Assembly: GCA_947650365.1 (NCBI GenBank)
Contig: OX393549.1
Location: forward strand, 90,008,039-90,072,038
Source of the DNA: Chamaelirium japonicum
Lineage: Eukaryota; Streptophyta; Magnoliopsida; Liliales; Melanthiaceae
Direction of reading: 5' to 3'
DNA length: 64,000 bases
This document shows, piece by piece, positions 24,510 to 35,400 of the stretch (positions are counted from its first letter, which is position 1; every line of letters begins with the position of its first letter). Below the pieces are notes generated by a model. The model was not told the origin of the DNA. It was given only the letters and a program-made list of their open reading frames with translations, and ran no database searches. The translations under genes were made by a program, and so were the position numbers.

Positions 24510-25128
24510 TCATCCCTATCCATCTAGGGCTGGCCCTAGCTTGCTTGTAGCACTAAGAGGCCGGCCCTATAAGAGGATTAGAGAGGGAGGGGCCGGCCCT
24601 ATGTACTCCCCCTCTCCTAAAACCCAACCCCCTCTCCCTCTCTCCCTCTCTGAGGTTTCGGCCAAGGAAGAAAGAGAAAGAAGAAGGAAGAATAAGGAGG
24701 AAGGAAGGAGAAGGAAGAAGAGAGAAAGAGGAGGAAGAGATCTCGCGACTCACCATCGTCTTCGCAACGAATTCCTCCGTCAGCTTGTAGTCCTTGCACT
24801 CAGAGGTAGGACTTCGAGGATTCCTCCCTTCGCAAAGGACAAGGTGCTATCCGACAGCTTCCCTTGCGATTCACGTGCGGTTCATCATCGTTCCATTCTC
24901 TCCGTATCATAGATCCACAAGGTATGATGATTCTAAACACCTAACTAGATTCATGCATGTCTTCCGTAGATCGTAGTATGCCTATAGGGTGTCCACACAT
25001 ATGCTAAGATCATAGATTTGCATGTAGATTATTTTGTAGAATTAATTGTAATGAAACATACACCGTATGATCTTCGAATCTTTGTTTTGCTTTCGCTGCG
25101 ACTCTGATAAGCGGATCCAATTCCAACA

Positions 25129-27139
25129 AATGGTATCAGAGCACGCTTTGGTGTATGTTTCATGCATGAATTCGTGAAAACATCATGTGAATATATGATG
25201 GCATATGTTTTCGTCGGGGTTCGGCATAGATCATACATATGGATTGTGCTATGTATCGTCTTTTTGCAGGTGTCGCGCTGAATAGTAATCTGTGATTACA
25301 TGCCTCTGGGGGTCGGACCTCAGATTTAATTTTGTATTGATTATTATTGTGCTTGTGGTTTTTAAGGCTCTAGATGAGCGAGGGTGGAGGTTGACCACCC
25401 TTGGATCCCTGGCCATGTTTCTAGAATTGTTTTCTTTTCTTTCTAGCGAAATTATACACGAACGAACACTTGCTCGGAGCGTGTTAGTTTTTCGGTCATA
25501 GGAAGAAGGAGATGATGCTACATCCACGGTTCGGGCAAGCGGTACCATAGCGTGCAAAGACCCGACAAAAGCATGCACGTTGGCGATGATCGAGATCATC
25601 GTCAGAGATCGTGCAGAACGGAAAAGCAGGATATCTTGGCTGTGCTATTCTGGTTCAGGGGTCGGACCCTGGACTTGATTCAGTTTGGATGCTATTTCTA
25701 TTGATTCTCTTTACTTAGTGTTTAGAGAACCCCGATGATAATTTAATTATCTATCTTGCATGTGAGTATGTCTCTAGATCAGGCTTAGGGTTAGTACTTG
25801 GCTTATGGATTCATCGGTGTCCCTATATGGTTCTAACACGTGCGAATCCGGTGGCTAGCTAAAAGAAAAGGTGGTAACCGCCCTCATGGTAGTTCAAGTA
25901 GCCAAGTATTGTACACCGAGATAGACGCAGTGTTAGATTTGTTTAGAGATAACTAATGTCTCCATAAGAAGTATGATAACCGTAGTGGGATGCCCTTTCC
26001 CTATATAGTCCTAACGACCAAGTTAGGTTAGGATTCCACTAAGTGATACCCGTTTCTAGTTGACGTTTGATGGTAGTGTGAACTTATCACGATTTGGTTA
26101 TGCCACCATTAGGTTGAGGTCCGGCAGAGGTTGTTGGATGTCCCTATTTGGCCAGCATCGAAACCTATAATGAGATGAGGTCTACTATGACATCAGGCAT
26201 CAAATTGTGAATGAGGCAACATTCTAGTGGGAGTCCTTTCCACATTGACCTTAGGCTAGGCTCCAGATCTTAGGATTATGGGCAAACTAGTGAGGTATCG
26301 GGATCCTTGGAATATATGTAATGTGATCCTTGCAAGAAAGGCGAAAGCTGAGTATTCGAGGTAGGGACTATGATATTTTCCAATGATACTAATGCTTTGC
26401 GGGAAGGTTTGTAATCCTAGTGGGAGCACGGTAGACCAGGGTCTAAGTCTAGGAGGTTGTGACCTTTCTAGATATGCATAAAACCTCATAAAGAAGGGAT
26501 GTATAAGAGGTTCCTTCCAAAGGGGAGCCCTTGGCCTCCACAATCAACCGGCTAAGGGTCTGGGTGGGAGGTACGCAGTTCGATATTCCCACCGGGTGAG
26601 AGCTGTGTTTCCTTCCATGCTGGTTCGCCTAGTGGTTTCCTTCGGGACATGGAGGATGTCGGTGGCAGTGGGTGACGGTTTTTTTCTGCACCGCGGGAGC
26701 CTATGAACCCCCCTGCCGATACCACCTAGATTTATGGGAAGTATCCGAAAGCTTGTGTGAAGCCATCGTTGCTGCACACGCGGGTCACATAAAGCTGGCC
26801 AAAAGGAGGCTTGGAGGTCTTTCAGTTTGCCGTGGGTAATTCTGATGAAGACTGGGTCGTAAAAACCCCGTTGGCAGAAGCGGTTGCATGCTCTCACCGA
26901 GATGCTGTCTCCAATGCAAGGCCGATAGTCTCAGTGCTCGAGCCCATAGAATTTAGATTCCTGGATGTCTCCAATGCAAGGCCGATAGTCTCAGTGCTCG
27001 AGCCCATAGAATTTAGATTCCTGGATGTCTCCACTTGAGATAGTGAAGACATAGCGGCTAGAGTAAACATTATCTATTTTTAAATTCCATAAAATAGATT
27101 GTGGTAGATCCTAATTTTTTATCATTGTTTTCAGAAATC
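25129..27139 (+). other. copia-1 primer-binding site and 2-kb leader
   Basis: TGGTATCAGAGC at 25131-25142 follows the LTR end. The leader is non-coding. Acceptor-like sites match those in copia-2: TTTTTGCAG at 25261-25269, TTTTCTTTTCTTTCTAG ending at 25446, and TTTTCAG ending at 27134 just before the gag ATG. GGGGTCGGACCC-type hairpins lie at about 25309 and 25658. A 60-bp block is duplicated exactly in tandem at 26907-27026. Confidence 0.7.
26907..27026. repeat. Exact tandem duplication, 2 x 60 bp
   Basis: The block from TGTCTCCAATGCAAGGCCGA through AGATTCCTGGA occurs twice in tandem with no difference. It lies in the copia-1 leader; copia-2 has no counterpart. Confidence 0.9.
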
Positions 27140-29810
27140 ATGTCCAAGCTCGACCTCCTTGCCTCCATCCTTAATGATAACAAACTTACAGGACCAAACT
27201 ACAAGGACTGGAAGCGTAACCTAATGCTCGTCCTAAGGGTTGACAAACACACAATTGCCCTAAGCACCCTTCAACCGGCTATGCCGGGACCAAGTGCTAC
27301 TGAGGCTCAATTGAAGGAATGGAAAGACTAGCTAGACGCTGATGAGATGTACAAGTGCTACATAGTGGCATGCTTGCAGACCATCCTTCAGAAGCAAGTC
27401 AAAGACATGGCCTTCGCTTCAGACATGATGCTCTATTTAAAGAAAATGTTCGAGGGTCGTAGTCGGGTAACTCGTTACCTGACCATCAAGAAATTGGTGT
27501 CCACGAAGATGGCAGAGGGGACTTTAGTTCGGGATCATATACTGAAATTGTTTGGCTATGTGAATGAGCTTGGTTCCTTCGATGTCATCTTGGATGCAGA
27601 GATCCAGACCAATATTTTCCTCGAGTCTCTGTCAGGATCGTTTGAGGGCTTCGTTACCAACTTTAACCTTAACCGGTTGGAGATGTCTAACGCAGAGCTC
27701 CTAGCGGCACTCCAAGCAGCAGAGGACGGGATGAAGGCAGGAGCCCAATCCCTGAACGTAGAGCGAAAGTCTTTTCTGAAAGCCAAAGGCAAGTTTTAGA
27801 AAAGAAAGTCTAAGAAGCCCGTGAAGATGGGCCAGGTGCAGTCGCAGGTTCCTGAGCAGGATGGTCCGGCGAAGCCCAAAGGAGAATATTTCCGATGCAG
27901 CAAGAAGGGACACCGGAAGGGCGACTGCCGCGCAGCTCCCAAGAAGGCTGAGACAGGTATATCTCAAATCCACATAGTGGAATCCCTTGTAGTATCCAGT
28001 TGTTCTCCAGTTTTATGGATTGTAGATTCTGGTTCCACTAACCATACTTGCAATAACTTGTAGGGATTCAAGGAGACAAGAAAACTGGGTGATGGGGAGA
28101 TGATCCTAAGCATGGGAACTGAGGCCGTGGCAGAGGCTGAAGCAGTTGGAGATGTCGTCTTGCAGTTTCTTGATGCAAGAAGTTTATTACTTAGAGACAT
28201 ATTTTATGTACCATCCTTGAGACGAAACTTAACTTCTGTTTCCTTATTGAATAATGAAGGTTTTTCGGTTTTATTTGATACTTCTGGTGTATCAATTAAA
28301 TTGAATGGTTCCTTGGTTTATAAGGGAAAGATACAGAATGGTATTTATGTAATTAACTCCAATCATAAGCAGGATAACATAACTCAAGCTTGTGTGGTTA
28401 ATTCATCTAAAAGGAAAAATCCCTCAGATAATCCAACACTCTTTTGGCATCTAAGGCTTGGACACATAGCCTCATACAGGATTCACAGGTTGGTTAAGAT
28501 AAGACTTTTAAGTTCATATATTTCAGAAAGCCTACCAACGTGTGAGTCTTGCCTGAAAGGCAAGATGACTAAAAGATTTTTCCAAGCCAAATGTAGCAGA
28601 TCTCAGGAGGTATTAGAGTTGGTACACACTGATGTATGTGGGCCCGTAAGTGTCCGTGTTATAGGAGGCTTCGAGTATTTCATCACCTTCACGGATGATT
28701 ACTCGAGGTTTCGATATATATACCTAATGTGGCGGAAGTCTGAATCCTTTGATAAGTTCAAGGAGTTCAGAGCTGAAGCAAAAAAGTAGACGGGTAAAAG
28801 TATCAAGTCTCTTCGATCAGATCGAGGAGGCGAATACCTATTTGATGAATTTATTGGGTACCTGCGTGAGCATGGGATCGTATCCCAATTGACTGCACCA
28901 GGGACACCGCAACAAAATGGTGTATCTGAGAGGAGAAACCGAACTTTGTTAGATATGGTTCGGACTATGATGAGTTATGCAATATTGCCATCTAGTTTTT
29001 GGGGATATGCCCTAGAGATGGCAGCATATACTTTGAACTTTGTTCTATTAAAGTCAGTACCTCTAACTCCTTGGGAGCTGTGATTAAAGCGAAAGCCAAG
29101 CCTACATCACTTTATTATTTGGGGTTGTCCAGCACATGTGCGAAAGGACAAACGAGATAAGATGAAGTCAAAGACTAAGGTATGTCTGTTCGTTGGGTAT
29201 CCAAAAGGGACAAAGGGTGGTTTATTTTATGATCCTGAGGATAGAAATATTATCATCTCGACGAACGCCGTATTCCTGGAGCATGATTATTTAATAACCA
29301 TAAGCCTACCAGTAAAGTAGTTCTTGAAGAAATGCTTGCTACTGATGAAAGTACGCAGACAGAAAACGTAGTGGGAGTCGATACCACTAAGATAAACGAT
29401 ACTGTAGAATCGACTCCTATGGAACCACCGCAGGCTCGTCGCAGTGGGAGGACCACAAGTGCTCTTGATAGATACATTGGAGAAGCCTTCATGGTAGATC
29501 CAGAGTTTCAGAAGGATAATCCTCTGAACTATGACGAAGTGATGGTATCCTTTGACCATGCAACATGGCAGAAAGCCATGGAGGCAGAACTGACATCGAT
29601 GTCCCAAAGACACTTGTAACACCGTCTCATAATATTAAACCTGTTGGGTGTAAGTGGGTGTACAAAAGAAAAAGAGGTCCGAATGGTACCGTTGAGACTT
29701 ACAAAGCTAGACTAGTCGCTAAGGGTTATACCCAGCGAGAAAGGATCGACTATGACGAAACCTTTTCGCCAGTGGCTATGCTTAAGTGGAACATGCGTTT
29801 TGATCAAGCT
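27140..29810 (+). pseudogene. copia-1 gag-pol, decayed and 3'-truncated
   Basis: Gag starts MSKLDLLASILNDNKLTGPN. A degenerate zinc knuckle reads YFRCSKKGHRKGDC, with the first Cys lost. Protease WIVDSGSTNHTCN, the integrase finger and core (LWHLRLGH-like, CESCLKGK, SDRGGEY, ERRNRTL) and the start of RT ([15 protein letters not shown]) follow. Stops interrupt it at 27329, 27797, 28061, 28787, 29081, 29318 and 29617, with a frameshift before RT. After SPVAML about 190 bp are deleted relative to copia-2, joining to WNMRFDQAI. The element then ends in a Harbinger relic near 29810; the rest of RT, RNase H and the 3' LTR are gone. Confidence 0.85.
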
Positions 29811-30650
29811 ATCCTTGCCAATTTTGCTGCTTTCCTCCCCTCCGGCCTTTGCATCTCGGTAGGCCCATCATCTTCATCCCCGAGGCTCATAACATCTAGG
29901 GTTGCTGGAGAGGAGGTGTTTGGTGATGAATCAGACTCCCTCCCTCTCCTCGGCTCTGTCCTTACTTGATAAAAGGATTGTGTTTGATGTATCCATTTCT
30001 GCTGATGTCGTAGCTCCACCCAGCAATGCTCGAATTTGAATGACTCGTAGTGGAGATCATTGTAAAGAAGTTTTGCATCTGCTAGCTACATAAATAATTT
30101 AAAATAAATTAAAACCATAGATGATATAACTATTTAAACAAAATCACTCGCTAATAAGTATTTATTTGGTCAACAAGTCCGGTACCAGATCTCGATCGTC
30201 CTTCGATTTGGCTAACACACCCGTAAAATTTGTTGACCGACATTTGAATGGCCGACCATCGATGCATCATTTGGCTTTGGGTCCGTTCGATCGTACAGTG
30301 GGTATCGTACTTGCTATAATATTCAAAAATTCTTGCCCAAAAATGAAGTCATGGTTGACCGATACCTTAGATTGCATCTTAGCTCGTGTTGAGCCATGCG
30401 GACACAAGCAATCTATCCTCGGGGATGGTCCAGTTTTCTCCCCGCTTATAAGACTTATTCTTCCCCACGATCGATGCTTGTTCGGACGATGCCTCTTCTT
30501 GCGTCGTTGGCTCCTTCTCCGGAATTGAGAACATCGGGTTCCCATCGACTCGATCGCTACTCATGTATGCATTGAAGGCCGATTCATCACCGGTGAGGAA
30601 TTGGAAGTAAGAAATATTTTGATACGGATCCATATACTAGTAGGTGGGTG
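29811..30650 (-). pseudogene. PIF/Harbinger ORF1 relic (Myb/SANT-like, NAM-associated C terminus)
   Basis: The minus strand encodes MDPYQNISYFQFL…, then YKRGENWTIPEDRLLVSAWLNTS (SANT-like helix). After stops and shifts it reads FWARIFEYYSKYDTHCTIERT and a MHRWSAIQMSVNKFYG-type segment, ending in [14 protein letters not shown], the usual C terminus of ORF1 proteins in plant PIF/Harbinger elements. Such proteins help the transposase bind DNA. No ORF2 transposase is in the window, and several stops and frame changes make it non-functional. Its C terminus is fused to the copia-1 break. Confidence 0.7.
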
Positions 30651-31046
<396 letters not shown>

Positions 31047-31935
31047 GGGAAATGGGTTCCTGGTACATTGTATCAGGGTATTGCTTGAGACAGTGCTCCG
31101 TATGCTGCCAAGTGAATAGGGGACCAGCTGTACTCCATACGGGTGCGAAACCTGCGAAAATTCTTTATTTGTGAAACCCAGCCGTAGTTGTCCGATCAAC
31201 CGATCGAACGATCGGTGTTCACCCCGCCCACCGACCGCAGCTGTTACTGTGCCGGGCACAGTAACAGCGATTTCGGTGGGTGGGGTGAACCCTGGCCGTC
31301 CGATCGGCGTGAATCGAACGGCCAAATATCTCTCCCGCCGGTTAAAATTGTTAACCGTTCGATCGAATGCTCGAACGGATGAGATCCCGTGGGACACCAT
31401 CAAATAGGACAAAAGGTAATGATTGTAATCATTACCTTTTGTCCTATTTGATGGTGTCCCACGGGATCTCACCCGTTCGATCATTCGATCGAACGGTTAA
31501 AAATTTTAACCGGCCGGAGAGAAATTTGACCGCTCGATTTACGCCGATCGAACGGCCAGGGTTCACCCCACCCACTACCTTTTGTCCTATTTGATGGTTT
31601 CCCACGGGATCTCACCCGTTCGATCGAACGGTTAAAAATTTTAACCGGCTGGAGAGATATTTGGTCGTTCGATTCACGCCGATCGGACGGCCAGCGTTCA
31701 CCCCACCCACCGAAATCGTTGTTACTGTACCCGGCACAGTAACAGCTGCGGTCGGTGGGCGGGGTGAACACCGATCGTTCGATCGGTTGATCGGACGGCT
31801 ACGGCTGGGTTTCGCAAATAAAGAATTTTCGCTCGCACCCGTATGGAGTACAGCTGGTCCCCTATTCCACTTGGCAGCAGCATACGGAGCACTGTCTCAG
31901 GCAATACCCTGGTACAATGTACCAGGAACCCATTT

Positions 31936-31938
<3 letters not shown>
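31047..31938. mobile_element. Foldback element, family C (892 bp)
   Basis: Ends GGGAAATGGGTTCCTGGTAC and its exact reverse complement, with (TA)n on both sides. The arms pair almost throughout, closing on a near-perfect palindrome at about 31383-31475 centred on GGTAATGATTGTAATCATTACC-like sequence. About 145 bp of the right arm is directly duplicated (31434-31575 and 31577-31703). AGCTGTTACTGTGCCGGGCA followed by CAGTAACAG near 31239, and its partner near 31720, is the same kind of palindrome as in family B. Non-coding. Confidence 0.8.
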
Positions 31939-31966
<28 letters not shown>

Positions 31967-31969
<3 letters not shown>

Positions 31970-32300
31970 ATTTATAAAAGGTCCGGGGGCTTTTTTTAAA
32001 AAATCTAGAATTTTTTATTCGCTTGGAGGCTCCGAAGGACCTCTGTTGTATGTGGAGGACTTCGGAGGTCCGGGCCGCACGTGACATGCCACGTCGGACT
32101 TCAGAGCTTCGCTCGGAGTCCGTTGGAGCGGCAGCATGCATTCCACATGCCACGTCGCCCAACAGAGCTCCGCTCGGAGCCCGTTGGAGATTCTCTCAGT
32201 CCGAAAATACATACAGGGTCCAAAAAAATAACACTAAGAAGCTGGGTCAGTTTGAATAATACGTGAGACTTGGGGGGTCATTATGTAAAAAACCTCTGCA
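31967..32300. mobile_element. Inverted-repeat element just upstream of the SDR gene
   Basis: TTTATAAAAGGTCCGGGGGC at the left and GACTTGGGGGGTCATTATGT with AAAAAAC at the right form diverged inverted ends. Inside, CTCCGCTCGGAGCCCGTTGG and CTTCGCTCGGAGTCCGTTGG are repeated with TGCCACGTCG boxes. It resembles Mutator-type MITEs. It ends about 190 bp before the SDR start codon, so it lies in or next to that promoter. Confidence 0.45.
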
Positions 32301-32488
32301 AGACTGCAATAAACGCCCTGCGCACCTGCCCACCAGAAGGGCTACAAGCAGTTCGGTACACATTATCATGCTGTCCAACCGTTTCCCAATTTAGAACCAA
32401 ACCCGATTCCATTTCCGCTCTCTGATTTTTCTGCAGCTCACTGTCTCCTTTCTAAATCTTGATCCCGCAAATCGGTTCTTCCTTTCCA

Positions 32489-35400
32489 ATGGCCGATTCG
32501 GAAGCACCGGTGGTTCTGATCACCGGCTGCTCCGACGGCGGCATCGGCAGCGCCCTCGCCGGAGCCTTCGCCTCGGTCGGCTGCCTCGTCGTCGCGACGA
32601 GCCGATCCCTGGCTTCCATGCGGAGCCTCGAGGGCGATCCGAGGCTCTTCCTGCAGGAACTCGACGTCCTCTCCGAGGAGAGCGCCCGGAGAGCCGTGGA
32701 GAGCACGCTGGATCGGTTCGGCCGGATCGACGTGCTCGTCAACAATGCCGGGGTTCACCTGGTCGCCCCCCTCGCCGAGGTCCCCATGTCGGCCGTCAAC
32801 CTCGTATTCAACACCAACGTCTATGGTAAAAAAAAAAATCGTTTTTTGAAGCATTTGTGAATTAAAGATTTGACATCTGTTTCAGTCTTTGGATTCATAC
32901 TGAATTGTTGAGTTTAATGTCTATCTTCTATCTTTAGGTATTTGAGTCTGGTGAATTATATTTTATTTTGCACTCACACTAAAATCAGATCTGCATCAGA
33001 AGCATGATTATATTGCTAATTCTTTAGTGAATGATAAACACTTACACTCACATGCAAATGTACAAAAATAATAATTTCCTAAGTCACCCACCAGGGGATA
33101 GGAGAGTTGGCAAGCAACTATGATTGGGTGAGAGCATGTACGGCGGCCTCCTCAAACGAGCTGGTCCCACCACCATTGAGGAGAATCCTGCAAAACACCG
33201 ATCCAGCGGACTCCTCAATGATGGTGGAGTCACCCGGTGGCTCCCACCCCAACGCCTCAACCTCCTCCTCAATGTTGGTGAGGAGAAATCCTCCTCAATG
33301 TTAAACTGTGCACACGAGAGTGGCTTTGCCCTTGCAAATCGCAGTCGTACAATGACGATCAAAAGTGGTCCAAATGAGCCCGCTGGAGACTGCCATCTAC
33401 TTCCCCTCCCCAAATGAGCCCGCTGGTGACGATCGTGTGGTCCAAATGAGCCCTTGCAAACTGCAAAAGACAATTTTGAGGAGACCGATGGAGACTGCCA
33501 TCTACTTTCCCTCATCAAATATGACGTGGCATACATTTTCTCCACAACATGTACAGCTTTTGAGGAGGCCCATTTTGAAGAGGCCGCTACACATGCTCTG
33601 AGGAAGTTGTGTGTTGGACTTTTCCTCCCCTCGATTTATGCGGCAATGTTCTAAAAAGCGCTAGGAGCTAGTCTAGCATTTTGGCTTTTTAAAATTATTT
33701 TAATTATTATTTGGGTTAATTAGTCCTAACTCCTAACTTCCTCCACATGTCTTTATTTAAGCTAAAGGATACAACTTGTTAGGATATTAGCTAAAGTCCC
33801 TCCCGAAGGACACGTTTGTACCGCAAGTCCCTAATTGAAAATTTTTAACTTTTTTTTACCATTAAAATTACAAAACTACCCCTCCAGCAAGAGTATCCAT
33901 TCGTCTTTGGCATGAGTATTCATTCGTCAATTAACACTATATGTAGCAGTAGCTATAGTGATTTCACTGTAGCTACTACAGCGAAACACTGTAGCAAAAG
34001 TATACATTCTTCTCTGGAAAGAATATCCATTCGTCATCAACAAGAGTATCTATTTGCCGGGTGACACCCTGCATGTTGCGGTTGCTACAATGGTTTCACT
34101 GTAGCAAGAGTATTCATTCATCTCTAGAAAGAGTATACGTTCAGCTAATTGATACTCTTGATATAATGAAATCACTGTAGTAACAGTCAATTTGCTAAAT
34201 TGATACTCTTACCAAATTGAATTGATACTCTTACTACATTGATTTCACTGTAGCAGCTACAATGAAATCATTGTAGTTAACTGCTACATGCACAGTGTCA
34301 ACTAGCGAATGGATACTCATGCTATAGCACTTGAGAGGGTAAATAAGGACAAGGGACTTGCTGTAGCACAATGTTCAGGAGGGACTTGGTGCAATATTGA
34401 AACATTGTCTGTCGTTTAGCTAATATAGCATCTGCTAAAAGGACCTAAGGCCAAGTCTTCCTTATTATTTTGATATTATATATAATATATGTTTTAAAAT
34501 TACTATAAATTTAAGATTATCCCAATCATTATTTTAAAGATTAGGTATTATTTACATAACCATAAACTCGATATTAAAAAAAACAAAAAAAAAAAGCAAG
34601 ATATTATGAGATAATATTATATTAACAATGATTTTAGTATAATCCAAATCATAAATTCAAGATTACCAATATAGAATAGCATCTATACACGTTCTAGCGC
34701 CTATGCCCACTTAGGTGGCTGCCTAACCCCGCCTAGAGACCTGAGCCGCTTTTCTGCACCGCCTAGGGGCCAGGCTAGGCGGTGGGGGGCCTTTTAGCGC
34801 TTAAGCGGCCATCTAGACCGCTTTTTAGAACATTGTTACGCGGTGCGATATTCCGAGTGGGCCAGACTTCACTCCCGAAGGGATTAGTCCGAGCCTGAAG
34901 TTGGCCATTGCCTGAAAGGTTTCAGGACACCCACCGATCTCACAAAAATAATAATAATAATATTCATTTATTGCGGGACAAGGGTCAGATAAAATCGAAC
35001 GTATCATATTGATCCTACTGAAATGAAAGAGGGAATGCTTATAATCTGAAAAAATTATATATCAGCTACCATCATTTTTAAACCTTATTAATCATAGATT
35101 CATATTACGCAAGTTGGACTGTAACAATTAAGAACACCTAATCAGTTTGAGATATTGAACCTTATCAAAGAATTAGTTGAAAAACCAGCTACTTGTAATA
35201 TTCTCCGGAGCATATGAAGAATGCAATTATCCTCTCTTAATCTTTTCCTGAATAAGATGATAGTTAATTTCAACGTGTTTTGATCTTTATTTTTTGAAAG
35301 TAGGGTATTTTATTAAACTGTGGGGGGAAATTACATTCAGGCCAACCTAACCCTTATAGTAGAATAAGAAAACTAGAGCCAATCTAAGTCAAAATTGAGC

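Larger units (their letters stand above)
11655..25128 (+). repeat. copia-1 5' LTR, split by the gypsy insertion
   Basis: The LTR lies in two pieces, 11655-11847 and 23357-25128, about 1.97 kb together. It begins TGTTGTAGCTCGTG and ends AATTCCAACA. Layout follows the copia-2 LTR: an early AATAAAGATGA, a GGCCGGCCCTATAAGAGG TATA region near 24561, and a run of CTCTCCCTC/GAAGAAGGA leader sequence. The chromovirus at 11848-23351 sits inside it with the 5-bp duplication TGTGT. No 3' LTR of copia-1 is present. Confidence 0.75.

Noticed and set aside
32459-32488. Upstream start for the SDR protein (10 residues longer)
   Set aside because: The codon is TTG; the ATG at 32489 has better context and places the Rossmann motif at the usual distance from the N terminus.
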